A stretch of DNA of 64,000 nucleotides, from positions 124,001-188,000 of the forward strand of contig NZ_JARKMY010000001.1 in the NCBI RefSeq assembly GCF_029360725.1, in the 5' to 3' direction. Positions 26,934 to 35,643 of this stretch are shown here, piece by piece; the stretch's first letter is position 1; every line of letters starts with the position of its first letter. A program made the translations under genes and the position numbers. This DNA comes from Chryseolinea sp. H1M3-3 (GTDB lineage Bacteria; Bacteroidota; Bacteroidia; Cytophagales; Cyclobacteriaceae). The notes beneath the pieces are model-generated. The model was not told where the DNA came from. It ran no database searches and saw only the letters and a program-made list of their open reading frames with translations.

Positions 26934-28259
26934 ATGAAATTCACCGAATCTAACCGTTTGCAAAAGAGGTTTAATGATCTTATCCCCGGGGGCGCACATA
27001 CATATGCAAAAGGAGATGACCAGTTTCCTGAAGGGATGGCTCCTTATATCGCTAAAGGTAAAGGCTGTCGCGTGTGGGATGTAGATGGTAACGAATTTAT
27101 TGAATATGGCAGCGGACTCCGCAGTGTGACGTTGGGCCATGCTATAGAACCGATTATTAACGCCGCTTGCAATCAAATGAAGCTGGGAACAAATTTCGGG
27201 CGTCCTTCTACTATAGAACTTGAATGCGCTGAAGAGTTTCTCAGCATCATTGATGGAGCAGACATGGTTAAGTTCTGTAAGAATGGCTCAGACGCCTCTG
27301 ACGGTGCTGTTAAACTCGCACGCGCATATACCGGCCGTGACGTGGTAGGTATTTGTGGTAGTCAACCATTTTTATCGGTGAGCGATTGGTTCATTGGCTC
27401 CACTCCCATGGACAACGGAATTCCAAATGCCGTAAAGAACCTAACCACCAAATTTTATTACAACGATCTGGCCAGTGCAGAAAGAATGTTTTCTGATTAT
27501 CCCAATCAAATTGCCTGCGTTGTTTTAGAAGCTGAAAAGATCGATCCACCCGTCGATAATTTTTTACACAAACTCCAAGACCTTTGTCGCAAACATGGTG
27601 CTGTTTTCATTCTAGATGAAATGATCACCGGCTTTCGTTGGCATTTAGGTGGAGCACAAAAAAAATTCGGTATTGTTCCAGACCTTTCATCATGGGGTAA
27701 GGCACTGGGAAACGGTTTCGCCATTTCAGCGTTAGCTGGTAAAAGAGAAATTATGGAACTCGGGGGATTATATCATGATAAAGAAAGAGTGTTTTTATTA
27801 TCAACAACACATGGCGCAGAAACTCATGCGATGGCCGCGGCTATTGCTACTATCCGGTTTTACAAAGAACATAACGTCATTGAACGTTTGTATGATCAGG
27901 GAAAAAAATTAGAAGATGGTGTCATGAAAGCTTCACGAGATCTGGATCTGCAAGATAAAGTTGCCATCCTTGGACCTCCATGTTGTTCGGTTTATACTTC
28001 CCGCGATGAAAATAATCAGCCGTCGCAGCCCTTCCGTACTTTGTTCATTCAGGAAACCATGAAGCGCGGACTATTGATGCCATCAAGCATCGTTTCATTT
28101 TCGCATTCCGATGCTGACATTGAAGAAACTGTTCAGAAGATTCATGAAGCGCTCGTTATTTATAAAAAGGCGTTGAACGAGGGAGTTGAAAAGTATGTGA
28201 AAGGCAGAAGCATTCAACCTGTATGGCGAAAATACAATGCCGCTTCAGCCAATCATTAA
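26934..28259 (+). CDS. Class III aminotransferase related to glutamate-1-semialdehyde aminomutase
   Basis: PLP enzyme of 441 residues. The PLP lysine is K256 in SWGKALGNG. Other signs: LIPGGAHTYAKGDDQFP, the GSDASDGAVKLARAYTGRD phosphate/PLP loop and FILDEMITGFRWHLGG with the PLP-ring Asp. The fold is that of HemL. However, the HTYAKG start, the FLSVSDWFIGSTPMDNGIP segment and the longer C-terminus resemble the HemL-like aminotransferases found in surface-sugar and secondary-metabolite clusters. I therefore do not assign hemL. Single gene, with no sugar-biosynthesis neighbours to fix the substrate. Confidence 0.85.
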   Translation: MKFTESNRLQKRFNDLIPGGAHTYAKGDDQFPEGMAPYIAKGKGCRVWDVDGNEFIEYGSGLRSVTLGHAIEPIINAACNQMKLGTNFGRPSTIELECAEEFLSIIDGADMVKFCKNGSDASDGAVKLARAYTGRDVVGICGSQPFLSVSDWFIGSTPMDNGIPNAVKNLTTKFYYNDLASAERMFSDYPNQIACVVLEAEKIDPPVDNFLHKLQDLCRKHGAVFILDEMITGFRWHLGGAQKKFGIVPDLSSWGKALGNGFAISALAGKREIMELGGLYHDKERVFLLSTTHGAETHAMAAAIATIRFYKEHNVIERLYDQGKKLEDGVMKASRDLDLQDKVAILGPPCCSVYTSRDENNQPSQPFRTLFIQETMKRGLLMPSSIVSFSHSDADIEETVQKIHEALVIYKKALNEGVEKYVKGRSIQPVWRKYNAASANH

Positions 28260-28423
28260 ACTTTGACTTCCGTCTGTAAGAAAAACATACCGTTCAGAAA
28301 CCTGTTTCGTTCTTAAAGTATACGCTTGTTGTCCGTTTGGAAGAGAAAGTCTAAATTTTCACAAATGTGTAATTGAGGACCGACACTTTGCTTACACTGC
28401 CTAACCAATAACCTATACCGGAA

Positions 28424-29644
28424 ATGAAAATCAAACACCTTTTACATCGTGGTACGTTTTGTATTATCACATCAATAGCCCTCCTCGTTGCCTGTCAGCC
28501 GGCTAAGAAAGATGAAGTCACTCAGGAAAAAAATGACTCTATCCCCGCATCAACAACTGGCTTTAAACCAAATCCACAGCGGGTATCAGAAGTGGAAGTG
28601 AAAACGCTCGCCATCGGCACGGTAGCACCTCCATTCAATCTTCCTGATGTAACCGGTAAGTTTTATACATTGGATGATTTTAAGGATGCGAAAGTTTTGG
28701 TGATGATCTTCACTTGTAACCATTGTCCAACAGCACAAGCTTATGAAGATCGTATCATCAAATTTACGGATGAATATAAAGACAAAGGCGTAGCAGTAGT
28801 AGGGGTGATGCCGAATAGTACAATGGGGCTTCTTCCGGAAGAGTGCGGATACACAGACTTGAATGATTCCTATGAAGAGATGATCATCCGCCATCGTGAT
28901 AAGAAATACAATTTTCCTTATCTCTATGATGGTGATACCCAAGCTATGGCAATTACTTACGGTCCAGTAGCAACACCACATGCCTATGTGTTTGATGTTG
29001 ATCGTAAACTAGCTTACATCGGCCGGATAGATAATATCGAAAAACCAGGTAAAGCCAACGCAGAAGATCTCCGTGCTGCTGTAGATGCATTACTTGCCGG
29101 AAAACCTGTGGCTAACCCTGAAAATAAAACTTTTGGTTGCTCAGTCAAGTGGGGCTGGAAGGATCAGTACAACAAGAAAGTAGAAGACCAGTGGGCCGCA
29201 AAACCTGTCGCGCTTGACAAAGTAAAGGAAAGTCAAATAAAAGATATTGTTAAAAACTCTTCTGATAAACTCCGGCTTATTAACCTGTGGGCTACCTGGT
29301 GCGCTCCTTGTGTTGCTGAGTATCCAGACTTAGTTGAATTACAACGTTGGTATGGTGCCCGTAATTTTGAATTTGTTTCTTTATCGGCAGACAAACCTGA
29401 AAACAGCGACAAAGCATTGAATTTTCTTAAGAAGGTTCACTCGCCTGTAAAAAACTACCTCTACGATGGAGAGGATAACTACAAACTAATTGAAGCTGTC
29501 GATCCAAAGTGGAATGGCGCATTGCCGTATACCTTACTGGTTGAGCCAGGTGGAAAAATTGTATATAGTTATCAAGGCCCGGTAGACCTGCTTGAGCTTA
29601 AGCGCGCAATCGTAGAACATCCATTAATGGGCCGGTATTACTGA
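28424..29644 (+). CDS. Lipoprotein with two fused thioredoxin-like domains
   Basis: A 406-residue envelope protein. Lipobox LLVAC (Cys24). Domain 1 (about 60-225) is AhpC/TSA-like: PPFNLPDVTGKFYTLDDF, then FTCNHCPTAQAYEDR, a C-x-x-C site of the kind found in CNHCP redoxins, and VATPHAYVFD with the cis-Pro. Domain 2 (about 270-406) is TlpA/ResA-like: LINLWATWCAPCVAEYPDL with CAPC and GALPYTLLVEP with the cis-Pro. The two domains sit in one chain, which may let them exchange electrons. The next gene (DUF2911) is 49 bases downstream and may be co-transcribed. Confidence 0.88.
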   Translation: MKIKHLLHRGTFCIITSIALLVACQPAKKDEVTQEKNDSIPASTTGFKPNPQRVSEVEVKTLAIGTVAPPFNLPDVTGKFYTLDDFKDAKVLVMIFTCNHCPTAQAYEDRIIKFTDEYKDKGVAVVGVMPNSTMGLLPEECGYTDLNDSYEEMIIRHRDKKYNFPYLYDGDTQAMAITYGPVATPHAYVFDVDRKLAYIGRIDNIEKPGKANAEDLRAAVDALLAGKPVANPENKTFGCSVKWGWKDQYNKKVEDQWAAKPVALDKVKESQIKDIVKNSSDKLRLINLWATWCAPCVAEYPDLVELQRWYGARNFEFVSLSADKPENSDKALNFLKKVHSPVKNYLYDGEDNYKLIEAVDPKWNGALPYTLLVEPGGKIVYSYQGPVDLLELKRAIVEHPLMGRYY

Positions 29645-29693
29645 AGGCAAACAATAAGTTATAGTAACAGCATCTATTTTTAACCCTCTCCCT

Positions 29694-30248
29694 ATGAAAA
29701 ACTTCTTACTAGCATTCGCAGTCATGGCTATGTGTTTCTCCGGGCTGCACGCTCAAAATTTCCGGAAGGTTGATAAGAGTCCTTTAGACTACGCGTACTT
29801 TCCCGATCATTTTGCTCACGACAGGAAAGAAGGTGACAAAGCAATCGCGCGTGTTACCTACAGCAGGCCCGCAAAAAACGATCGTGAGGTTTTTGGTAAA
29901 CTGGTGCCTTATGGCAAGGTGTGGCGAACAGGGGCGAATGAAAACACCGAAATCAAGTTCTACCAGGATGTTGAATTGGGCGGTAAAAAAGTAAAGGCTG
30001 GTACTTATTCACTTTTTACAATTCCTGGCGAGAAGGAATGGACCATCATACTCAACAGTGATCTTGATTATTGGGGTGCATTTAAGTACAACGAGAAAAA
30101 CGATGTAACAAGATTCACAGTGCCTGTTGCAAGCCTGAGTGAACCATTAGAAAATTTTTCTATTCAATTTGAAGGAAAGGGGGACAAGCAAGCCGTGATG
30201 AAGTTAGGTTGGGATAAGACGGCGGTCGAAGTTCCTATGAAATATTAG
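29694..30248 (+). CDS. DUF2911 family periplasmic protein
   Basis: A 184-residue exported protein (signal peptide ending GLHAQ) with the DUF2911 pattern: KAIARVTYSRPAKNDREVFGKLVPYGKVWRTGANENTEIKF, then AGTYSLFTIPGEKEWTIILN. The family is common in Bacteroidota and has a lipocalin-like or jelly-roll fold, with no known activity. It follows the double-redoxin gene by 49 bases, so a joint envelope role is possible. Confidence 0.88.
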   Translation: MKNFLLAFAVMAMCFSGLHAQNFRKVDKSPLDYAYFPDHFAHDRKEGDKAIARVTYSRPAKNDREVFGKLVPYGKVWRTGANENTEIKFYQDVELGGKKVKAGTYSLFTIPGEKEWTIILNSDLDYWGAFKYNEKNDVTRFTVPVASLSEPLENFSIQFEGKGDKQAVMKLGWDKTAVEVPMKY

Positions 30249-30266
30249 GTTGGTTTCAGCAAGGTC

Positions 30267-30677
30267 TCACTGAAATTTAACACAGGTCCAAACTAGCGTC
30301 ATGCAGGCAACTTCGTCTACATAACCAGTACCGGATTGTTTTATGTATTTATCGGCGATCTTTATATTCGTGATCACCATTTTAAAAACTTGTCCATACG
30401 CAACGCCTTTGTAGAAGTTCGCAGTTTCAATGTTTGCAAATCCAAACAGACCATTTGCCAGATTTAGTTTTTTTATACCAGCTCCCCCACATTGAGCCAT
30501 TGCTTCAATAAGGATTACGCCCGGAACATAATTGAACTCAGGAAAACTACCGGTCAGAAAGTTATCGGTATCCGAAAAAATTCGCGTACCAATAATTTCC
30601 TCTCTCGACAAGGATATGATCTTATCCACATACAAAAATGGATGCCGGTGCGGAATTAATGTTTCAATTTCTTTCAT
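30267..30677 (-). CDS. FabZ-like hot-dog protein lacking the catalytic His
   Basis: A 136-residue hot-dog fold protein of the FabZ/FabA beta-hydroxyacyl-ACP dehydratase family. The N-terminal LIPHRHPFLYVDKI matches the FabZ pattern, and E58 in VPGVILIEAMAQ is the catalytic acid. The catalytic His of the GHFP motif is replaced by Ser44 (LTGSFPEFNYVPG; codon AGT at about 30549-30551). It may thus be a non-catalytic hot-dog, an ACP-binding protein, or a dehydratase variant with another mechanism. It ends the minus-strand transcript 56 bases after argH, though a link to arginine synthesis is not evident. Homologues with the same change occur in aryl-polyene type dehydratases only as far as I can guess. 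Confidence 0.8.
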   Translation of the reverse strand: MKEIETLIPHRHPFLYVDKIISLSREEIIGTRIFSDTDNFLTGSFPEFNYVPGVILIEAMAQCGGAGIKKLNLANGLFGFANIETANFYKGVAYGQVFKMVITNIKIADKYIKQSGTGYVDEVACMTLVWTCVKFQ

Positions 30678-30733
30678 AGGCTGGCATAATAAAATACATG
30701 AAAAACCCAGTGATTGATTTTCCGGAAGAGGTT

Positions 30734-32065
30734 TTATTCTAAAAGTTTTAGCAATGCGTTATTTACTTTCTCAAAACCAAAGCGGGTAATGGCGTCATCC
30801 ATCAATCTCCGAATATCATCCAGACAAAGGTTGCCAATGCTGCCCTCATGGGTATGATGCACGGTAGTAGTTGGACTATAATTCCCCTGTTCAATATCCA
30901 AGCCTACTTTTTTATACGCATCCCGGAATGGCATACCAGCAAGAACAAGCTTGTTTACTTCCTCCACACTGAACAAAAACTTGTACTTGTCATCTGTCAA
31001 AATATCTTTTTTCACTGAGATATTTGACAGCATAAGATGCGCCATTCGCATGCAATCTTTCAAATTTTGGATAGCGGGAAAAAGCATTTCTTTTAGTAAC
31101 TGCATGTCGCGATGATACCCTGAAGGAAGATTGGCCATTGCCAATGCGATATCATTCGGGAGTGCTTGCATCTGGTTGCAACGAGCCCTGATCAATTCAA
31201 AAACATCGGGATTTTTTTTGTGTGGCATGATGCTCGACCCGGTCGTCAATTCATCCGGAAAGCTTATAAAGGCAAAATTCTGATTCAGGTAAAGACAAGC
31301 ATCCATGGAAAGCTTAGCTAACGTTGCGCCAATGTTGGCTAACGCACTGGCTACTATACGTTCACTTTTTCCACGGCCCATTTGCGCATACACAACGTTA
31401 TAGTTAAGATCATCAAACCCTAAAAGCGACGTTGTCATTTTACGATTTAGCGGAAACGAAGAACCATAACCCGCTGCGGAACCCAATGGGTTTTTATTGA
31501 CAACGCGATAGGCCGCTTCCATCGTAATCAGATCGTCAACAAGACTTTCAGCGTAAGCGCCAAACCACAACCCAAAAGACGACGGCATGGCCAGTTGCAG
31601 ATGCGTGTATCCGGGCAGCAGGTGATCTTTAAATTTTTCGCTTTGGGCGATGAGTAGTTCAAAAAGATTTTTTACTTCACCAACAACCTGTTCGATTTCA
31701 TAACGGAGGTAAAGTTTGACATCCAACAAAACCTGGTCATTGCGTGAACGTCCGCTATGAATTTTTTTTCCTACCTCTCCTCTTTTTTTTGTCAACTCTA
31801 TTTCCACCTGGGAGTGAATATCCTCCACACCGGCCTCGAGATTGAATTCTCCCTGTCTTATTTTATGATAAATGTTTTTCAGCTCGGCAGATAAAACTTC
31901 CAGTTCATTTGATTTTAGCAAACCGATGGATTCAAGCATTGTGATGTGAGCCAACGACCCCAGCACATCGAATCGTGCCATGTACATATCCATCTCCTGG
32001 TCTCTTCCTATCGTAAATTTTTCTACTTCTTTCGTGTACGTCTTGTCTTTTTGCCAGAGCTTCAT
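30734..32065 (-). CDS. argH: Argininosuccinate lyase
   Basis: Last step of arginine synthesis: splits argininosuccinate into arginine and fumarate. 443 residues. Fumarase/aspartase superfamily signatures: the catalytic Ser loop TGSSIMPHKKNPDVFELIRARCNQ, SGRSRNDQVLLDVKLYLR (substrate loop), PGYTHLQLAMPSSFGLW (catalytic His). Last arg gene of the operon. Separated from the isochorismatase-fold gene by 26 bases. Confidence 0.97.
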   Translation of the reverse strand: MKLWQKDKTYTKEVEKFTIGRDQEMDMYMARFDVLGSLAHITMLESIGLLKSNELEVLSAELKNIYHKIRQGEFNLEAGVEDIHSQVEIELTKKRGEVGKKIHSGRSRNDQVLLDVKLYLRYEIEQVVGEVKNLFELLIAQSEKFKDHLLPGYTHLQLAMPSSFGLWFGAYAESLVDDLITMEAAYRVVNKNPLGSAAGYGSSFPLNRKMTTSLLGFDDLNYNVVYAQMGRGKSERIVASALANIGATLAKLSMDACLYLNQNFAFISFPDELTTGSSIMPHKKNPDVFELIRARCNQMQALPNDIALAMANLPSGYHRDMQLLKEMLFPAIQNLKDCMRMAHLMLSNISVKKDILTDDKYKFLFSVEEVNKLVLAGMPFRDAYKKVGLDIEQGNYSPTTTVHHTHEGSIGNLCLDDIRRLMDDAITRFGFEKVNNALLKLLE

Positions 32066-32091
32066 TCGATTAGGATTTGTGGATTGTCGTT

Positions 32092-32655
32092 TTAAATTGA
32101 TAGTATGATTTCTTCAGTCGTTCTGATGGTTGCATATTCATCATTCAGATTTGCCAAAGATAACTGATGAACTACATCGGAAGGATATTTTGTGCCGTTG
32201 ATTGTAATTTTGTCGAAACAAGCAGTCGCATCGCTAACTACAGTCGTATTAAAGCCTATGTCCCCGGCATATCGGGCGGTTGCTTCCACCGAATTATTGG
32301 TCACAAAGCCAGTGACAACTAAAGATTTGATTTTTTTGTCCTCAAGGTATTCCGACAACCCGGTTTTGATAAATGCATTTGTTGTCGATTTCTTAATCAG
32401 CCGTTCATGCGGATTTACTGTTATGAAGTCCATGAGTTTGTGACCTGGGGCACCCGGTCTGAAAGGAGATTGAGGAGAAACTGAGCAATGTTGTACAATT
32501 ACAACTGGCAGGCTTAGTCTGCGCCAGTGCTTCAATAACTTTACAATGTTATTCTCAGCTTCCGGATTATTCCTGTTTCCGCCCCAATGGGTTTCCTCTT
32601 TGATGCCATCTTGTACATCAATCACGATTAAAGCTGGATTGTTTGAAAGAATCAT
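32092..32655 (-). CDS. Isochorismatase-fold hydrolase-like protein, nucleophile Cys replaced by Ser
   Basis: A 187-residue Rossmann-like protein of the isochorismatase/cysteine hydrolase family. D13 (ALIVIDVQDG) and the Lys around 88-89 (RLIKKSTTNAF) of the D-K-C triad are present. The expected Cys in the TGxxTxxCVxxTA motif is Ser122 (VTGFVTNNSVEATARYAGD; codon TCG). Relatives hydrolyse C-N bonds such as N-carbamoyl groups, nicotinamide or biuret. The gene overlaps argE' by four bases and sits between it and argH, so it is translated with the arginine enzymes. It could act on a ureido by-product, bind a ligand, or be a passenger. Confidence 0.85.
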   Translation of the reverse strand: MILSNNPALIVIDVQDGIKEETHWGGNRNNPEAENNIVKLLKHWRRLSLPVVIVQHCSVSPQSPFRPGAPGHKLMDFITVNPHERLIKKSTTNAFIKTGLSEYLEDKKIKSLVVTGFVTNNSVEATARYAGDIGFNTTVVSDATACFDKITINGTKYPSDVVHQLSLANLNDEYATIRTTEEIILSI

Positions 32656-33713
32656 ACCGAGATCACATTATTCAGCAATGCGATATATGTCTCAATGCCT
32701 TTTTCGATCTCATGAAGGTAAATGAATTCATCAGCAGAATGTGAACGTGCAGAGTCGCCGGGCCCAATTTTCACAGAAGGTGCTGGAATTAATGCTTGGT
32801 CAGACGTCGTGGGCGAGCCATATAATTTCAATCCCATTTTTTTTGCTGATAATACCAGTGGGTGATCCATAGCAATGCCTGAAGAGCGAATGCGCAACGA
32901 GCGCGGCCTAACGTCGCACTTTACGTGCTGCCTAATAATCTCCAATGCATCCTCAAGGGAGTATGAATCTGTGACACGAACATCCACCGTAAATTTGCAT
33001 TCAGCTGGCACCACATTATGCTGACTTCCGGCATTAATGATGGTTACTGTCATTTTCATTTCACCCAGCGCTGCAGACCGTTTGGGAAACTTGAAATGTC
33101 TGAACCAATCAATATCGGGAAGGGCCTCATAGATTGCATTTATACCCTCTTCCCGTGCAGCATGGCCAGGCTTGCCTTTCGAGGTACAATCGAGAACCAT
33201 CAGACCTTTCTCGGCCGTGGCCATGTCGCAAAGCGTTGGCTCACCAACGATAGCAAAATCAATCGGCGACAGTGCATTCCAAATGCTCTCAATCCCGCCC
33301 GTACCAGATATTTCTTCTTCCGCAGTAGCAGCAAGAACGACGTTGTATTTTAGATCGGAACGATTGTAAAAATGAAGGAAAGTTGCAATCAATGCAACGA
33401 GTGGTCCACCCGCATCATTGCTTCCTAATCCAAATAATTTACCATCAATGATTTCAGGCTTGAACGGATCACGTGTATACCCAGAGTTGGGTTTTACGGT
33501 ATCGTGATGGGAATTTAATAAAACTGTCGGTTTATTAGGGGTAAATAATTTATTCTTCGCCCAAATATTATTTCCGGTGCGATGAACGGTTACACCTTCC
33601 TTCTCAAGAAATTCGCGTATGATGGAAGCAGTTCCATCTTCTTCCTTGCTAAAGGATGGTTTAGCAATGAGCCTGCTTAATAAATCCGTTGCCTTTTCGT
33701 ATAGCCCATTCAT
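32652..33713 (-). CDS. argE: M20 deacylase, probable N-acetylcitrulline deacetylase
   Basis: Zinc-dependent M20 amidohydrolase of 353 residues. Metal and catalytic residues: LNSHHDTVKP (His, Asp), LFGLGSNDAGGPL (bridging Asp), AATAEEEISGTGG (catalytic Glu pair), IVGEPTLCD, and a C-terminal SARSHSADEF His. The dimerisation domain is at about 170-280. In genomes with an N-acylornithine carbamoyltransferase, the deacylase acts on N-acylcitrulline, not on acetylornithine. The position right after argB and argF' supports that role. The substrate choice is inferred from context. Confidence 0.9.
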   Translation of the reverse strand: MNGLYEKATDLLSRLIAKPSFSKEEDGTASIIREFLEKEGVTVHRTGNNIWAKNKLFTPNKPTVLLNSHHDTVKPNSGYTRDPFKPEIIDGKLFGLGSNDAGGPLVALIATFLHFYNRSDLKYNVVLAATAEEEISGTGGIESIWNALSPIDFAIVGEPTLCDMATAEKGLMVLDCTSKGKPGHAAREEGINAIYEALPDIDWFRHFKFPKRSAALGEMKMTVTIINAGSQHNVVPAECKFTVDVRVTDSYSLEDALEIIRQHVKCDVRPRSLRIRSSGIAMDHPLVLSAKKMGLKLYGSPTTSDQALIPAPSVKIGPGDSARSHSADEFIYLHEIEKGIETYIALLNNVISV

Positions 33714-33807
33714 AGCAGAACATTCATTAAAATTTGTGAGCCACGTCTATTCAATATAGAATGAAATGCCGTGTACTCTAAACTAAAAATAAACCATTGG
33801 TTTCAAG

Positions 33808-34596
33808 CTACTTTGTTATCAAGGTCCCAGCGGTTTTAGGTCCGGTGTTTTTTATAAGATCGCCGGCTTCACCAATCAATACTTCTTTCACTCCCGCATC
33901 TATTGCAGCATATGCATTTTCAAGCTTAGGCAATATTCCATCCGCAAAAATCTTTTGTGGAAGCAAATCTTCATAAACACTTTTTGGTAAATGATGAATG
34001 ACTGAATCCAGGTTGTTGATATCTTTCAATACGCCTTTTTTCTCAAAACAGAATATCAAACGAACATCGAAATGGTTGCTCAGTCCAACGGCGAGAACAG
34101 ACGCAATGGTATCGGCATTGGTATTCAGAACTTTCCCGTCAGCGTGTGTGAGCGGAGCAAAAACAGGAACGATATTTTGATTTAATAGAGACGCAAGCAA
34201 AGTTTTGTTCACACCCTCTGACGTTATATCGCCTACATAGCCGTAGTCAATGTCTTTGACCGGGCGCTTTCTGGCTTTTAGCATATTACCATCAGCACCC
34301 GTCACACCAAGTGCATTACAATTTAATGACTGGAGCTGTGCAACAATTTGCTTGTTAACCAACCCACCATAAACCATGGTTACCAGATCAAGAGTTGCGG
34401 CGTCTGTGATTCGGCGGCCGTTGATGTATCTGGATTCAATTCCTAATTGCTCCCCAAGCCGTGTGGCAATTTTACCCCCTCCGTGGATAAGAATCTTCCG
34501 TTCGTTGATTGACGCAAAATCTTTTAGAAAAGCTTGCAAAGCAACCTCATTATCCAAGACATTTCCACCAATCTTAATAATGAATAGTTTCTCCAT
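33808..34596 (-). CDS. argB: Acetylglutamate kinase
   Basis: Phosphorylates N-acetylglutamate, the second step of arginine synthesis. 262 residues, amino acid kinase family. KIGGNVLDN and ILIHGGGKIATRLGEQLGI (ATP and substrate glycine-rich loops), INGRRITDAATLDLVTMVYGG, VTGADGNML, and LNTNADTIASVLAVGLS are all present. The N-terminal extra helix that marks arginine-inhibited hexameric enzymes is missing, so the protein resembles the short, arginine-insensitive type. The 90-base gap before it holds a 13-residue Arg-rich ORF. Confidence 0.96.
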   Translation of the reverse strand: MEKLFIIKIGGNVLDNEVALQAFLKDFASINERKILIHGGGKIATRLGEQLGIESRYINGRRITDAATLDLVTMVYGGLVNKQIVAQLQSLNCNALGVTGADGNMLKARKRPVKDIDYGYVGDITSEGVNKTLLASLLNQNIVPVFAPLTHADGKVLNTNADTIASVLAVGLSNHFDVRLIFCFEKKGVLKDINNLDSVIHHLPKSVYEDLLPQKIFADGILPKLENAYAAIDAGVKEVLIGEAGDLIKNTGPKTAGTLITK

Positions 34597-34642
34597 GGAA
34601 CTTGAGCCTGCGTTATTTAATTTTTTTTACGAAGAGCATAAC

Positions 34643-34684
34643 CTATGTGAAAAGAAACGTACGCGCTCTCTTACGCATACGCAT
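34643..34684 (-). CDS. Tiny Arg-rich ORF between argF' and argB
   Basis: A 13-residue frame, MRMRKRARTFLFT, begins two bases after the argF' stop and ends 46 bases before the argB start. Four of the first eight residues are Arg, plus one Lys, which is what an arginine attenuation leader peptide would look like. A weak AGAGC/GCTCT pairing spans its end and the spacer, but no T-run terminator follows. Chance occurrence is quite possible. Confidence 0.35.
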   Translation of the reverse strand: MRMRKRARTFLFT

Positions 34685-34686
34685 GT

Positions 34687-35643
34687 TCATTTTTTATCTT
34701 GCAATAATTCACTAAGAACAGCTTGCGCGGCCCAAACCCGGTTCGTTGCTTGTTGCGTGACAACGCTATTGGGACCGTCAAGAATTTCATCACTTAACTC
34801 CACATTTCTTCTGACTGGCAAACAGTGCATAACCTTTGCGTTGTTTGTCAGTTGCAATTTTTTATTCGATAACATCCATTTAGGATCATTACAATAAATT
34901 CTACCGTAGTCTGCGTACGTACTCCAGTTTTTCACATACACAAAGTCAGCATTTTTTAATGCTTCATCTTGATTGTGCAAGATGTCTGCACCCTTAGTAA
35001 AGGCCTCATCCAGTTCGTAATCCTCCGGATGCGTAATGGTAAAATCTGCTTCGCCCCATGCATTGATCCATTCAGAAAAACTATTGGCTACACACTGGGG
35101 AAGTGCTTTAACGTGCGGTGCCCACGTCAACACTATTTTAGGTTTCCTTTTTTCCTTAAATGTCTCTGTTATCGTAATGATATCCGTAAGACTTTGCAGT
35201 GGGTGTAACGTTGCACTCTCTAAACTAACGATAGGTATACCCGCATATTTAATAAATTGCTTAATATATAATTCACTGTAGTCATCTGCTTTGTTTTTAA
35301 GGGATGGGAAAGTTCGGATACCGAGAATATCAAAATACCTGCCCAAAATCGGTGCAGCATCTTTCACATGTTCCACCGTGCTTCCACTCATGATCGCTTC
35401 ATCTTCGAACTCCAGCATCCAGCCATCCTGACCGACATTAAAAACGATAGCCTCCATCCCTAAATTCTGTGCTGCGATCTGTGTGCTTAATCGCGTTCGC
35501 ATGCTAGGGTTAAGGAAGAGCAATCCGATACGCTTATTAGTACCAAGGGATTTATCTTTTAATGGATTCGCTTTGTAAGCAATGGCCTTTTGTACTAACT
35601 GATTAATATTACCAGCGTCCTCTACAGAGATAAAATTCTTCAT
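34687..35643 (-). CDS. argF': N-acetyl- or N-succinyl-ornithine carbamoyltransferase
   Basis: Transfers carbamoyl from carbamoyl phosphate to N-acylated ornithine, giving N-acylcitrulline. 318 residues. The carbamoyl-phosphate loop is SMRTR (47-51) in place of the STRTR of ordinary ornithine carbamoyltransferase, and the C-terminal HCLPVRRNVELSDEI motif is of the AOTCase/SOTCase type. E91 (STVEHVKD) may correspond to Glu92 of Xanthomonas AOTCase, the position that is Pro in Bacteroides fragilis SOTCase. If so, N-acetylornithine is the substrate; that needs an alignment. Its ATG overlaps the argD stop by four bases. Confidence 0.92.
   Translation of the reverse strand: MKNFISVEDAGNINQLVQKAIAYKANPLKDKSLGTNKRIGLLFLNPSMRTRLSTQIAAQNLGMEAIVFNVGQDGWMLEFEDEAIMSGSTVEHVKDAAPILGRYFDILGIRTFPSLKNKADDYSELYIKQFIKYAGIPIVSLESATLHPLQSLTDIITITETFKEKRKPKIVLTWAPHVKALPQCVANSFSEWINAWGEADFTITHPEDYELDEAFTKGADILHNQDEALKNADFVYVKNWSTYADYGRIYCNDPKWMLSNKKLQLTNNAKVMHCLPVRRNVELSDEILDGPNSVVTQQATNRVWAAQAVLSELLQDKK

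Noticed and set aside
26934-28259. Calling the aminotransferase hemL
   Set aside because: The fold fits, but the N-terminal and mid-region segments resemble other GSAM-like aminotransferases, and no haem genes are next to it.
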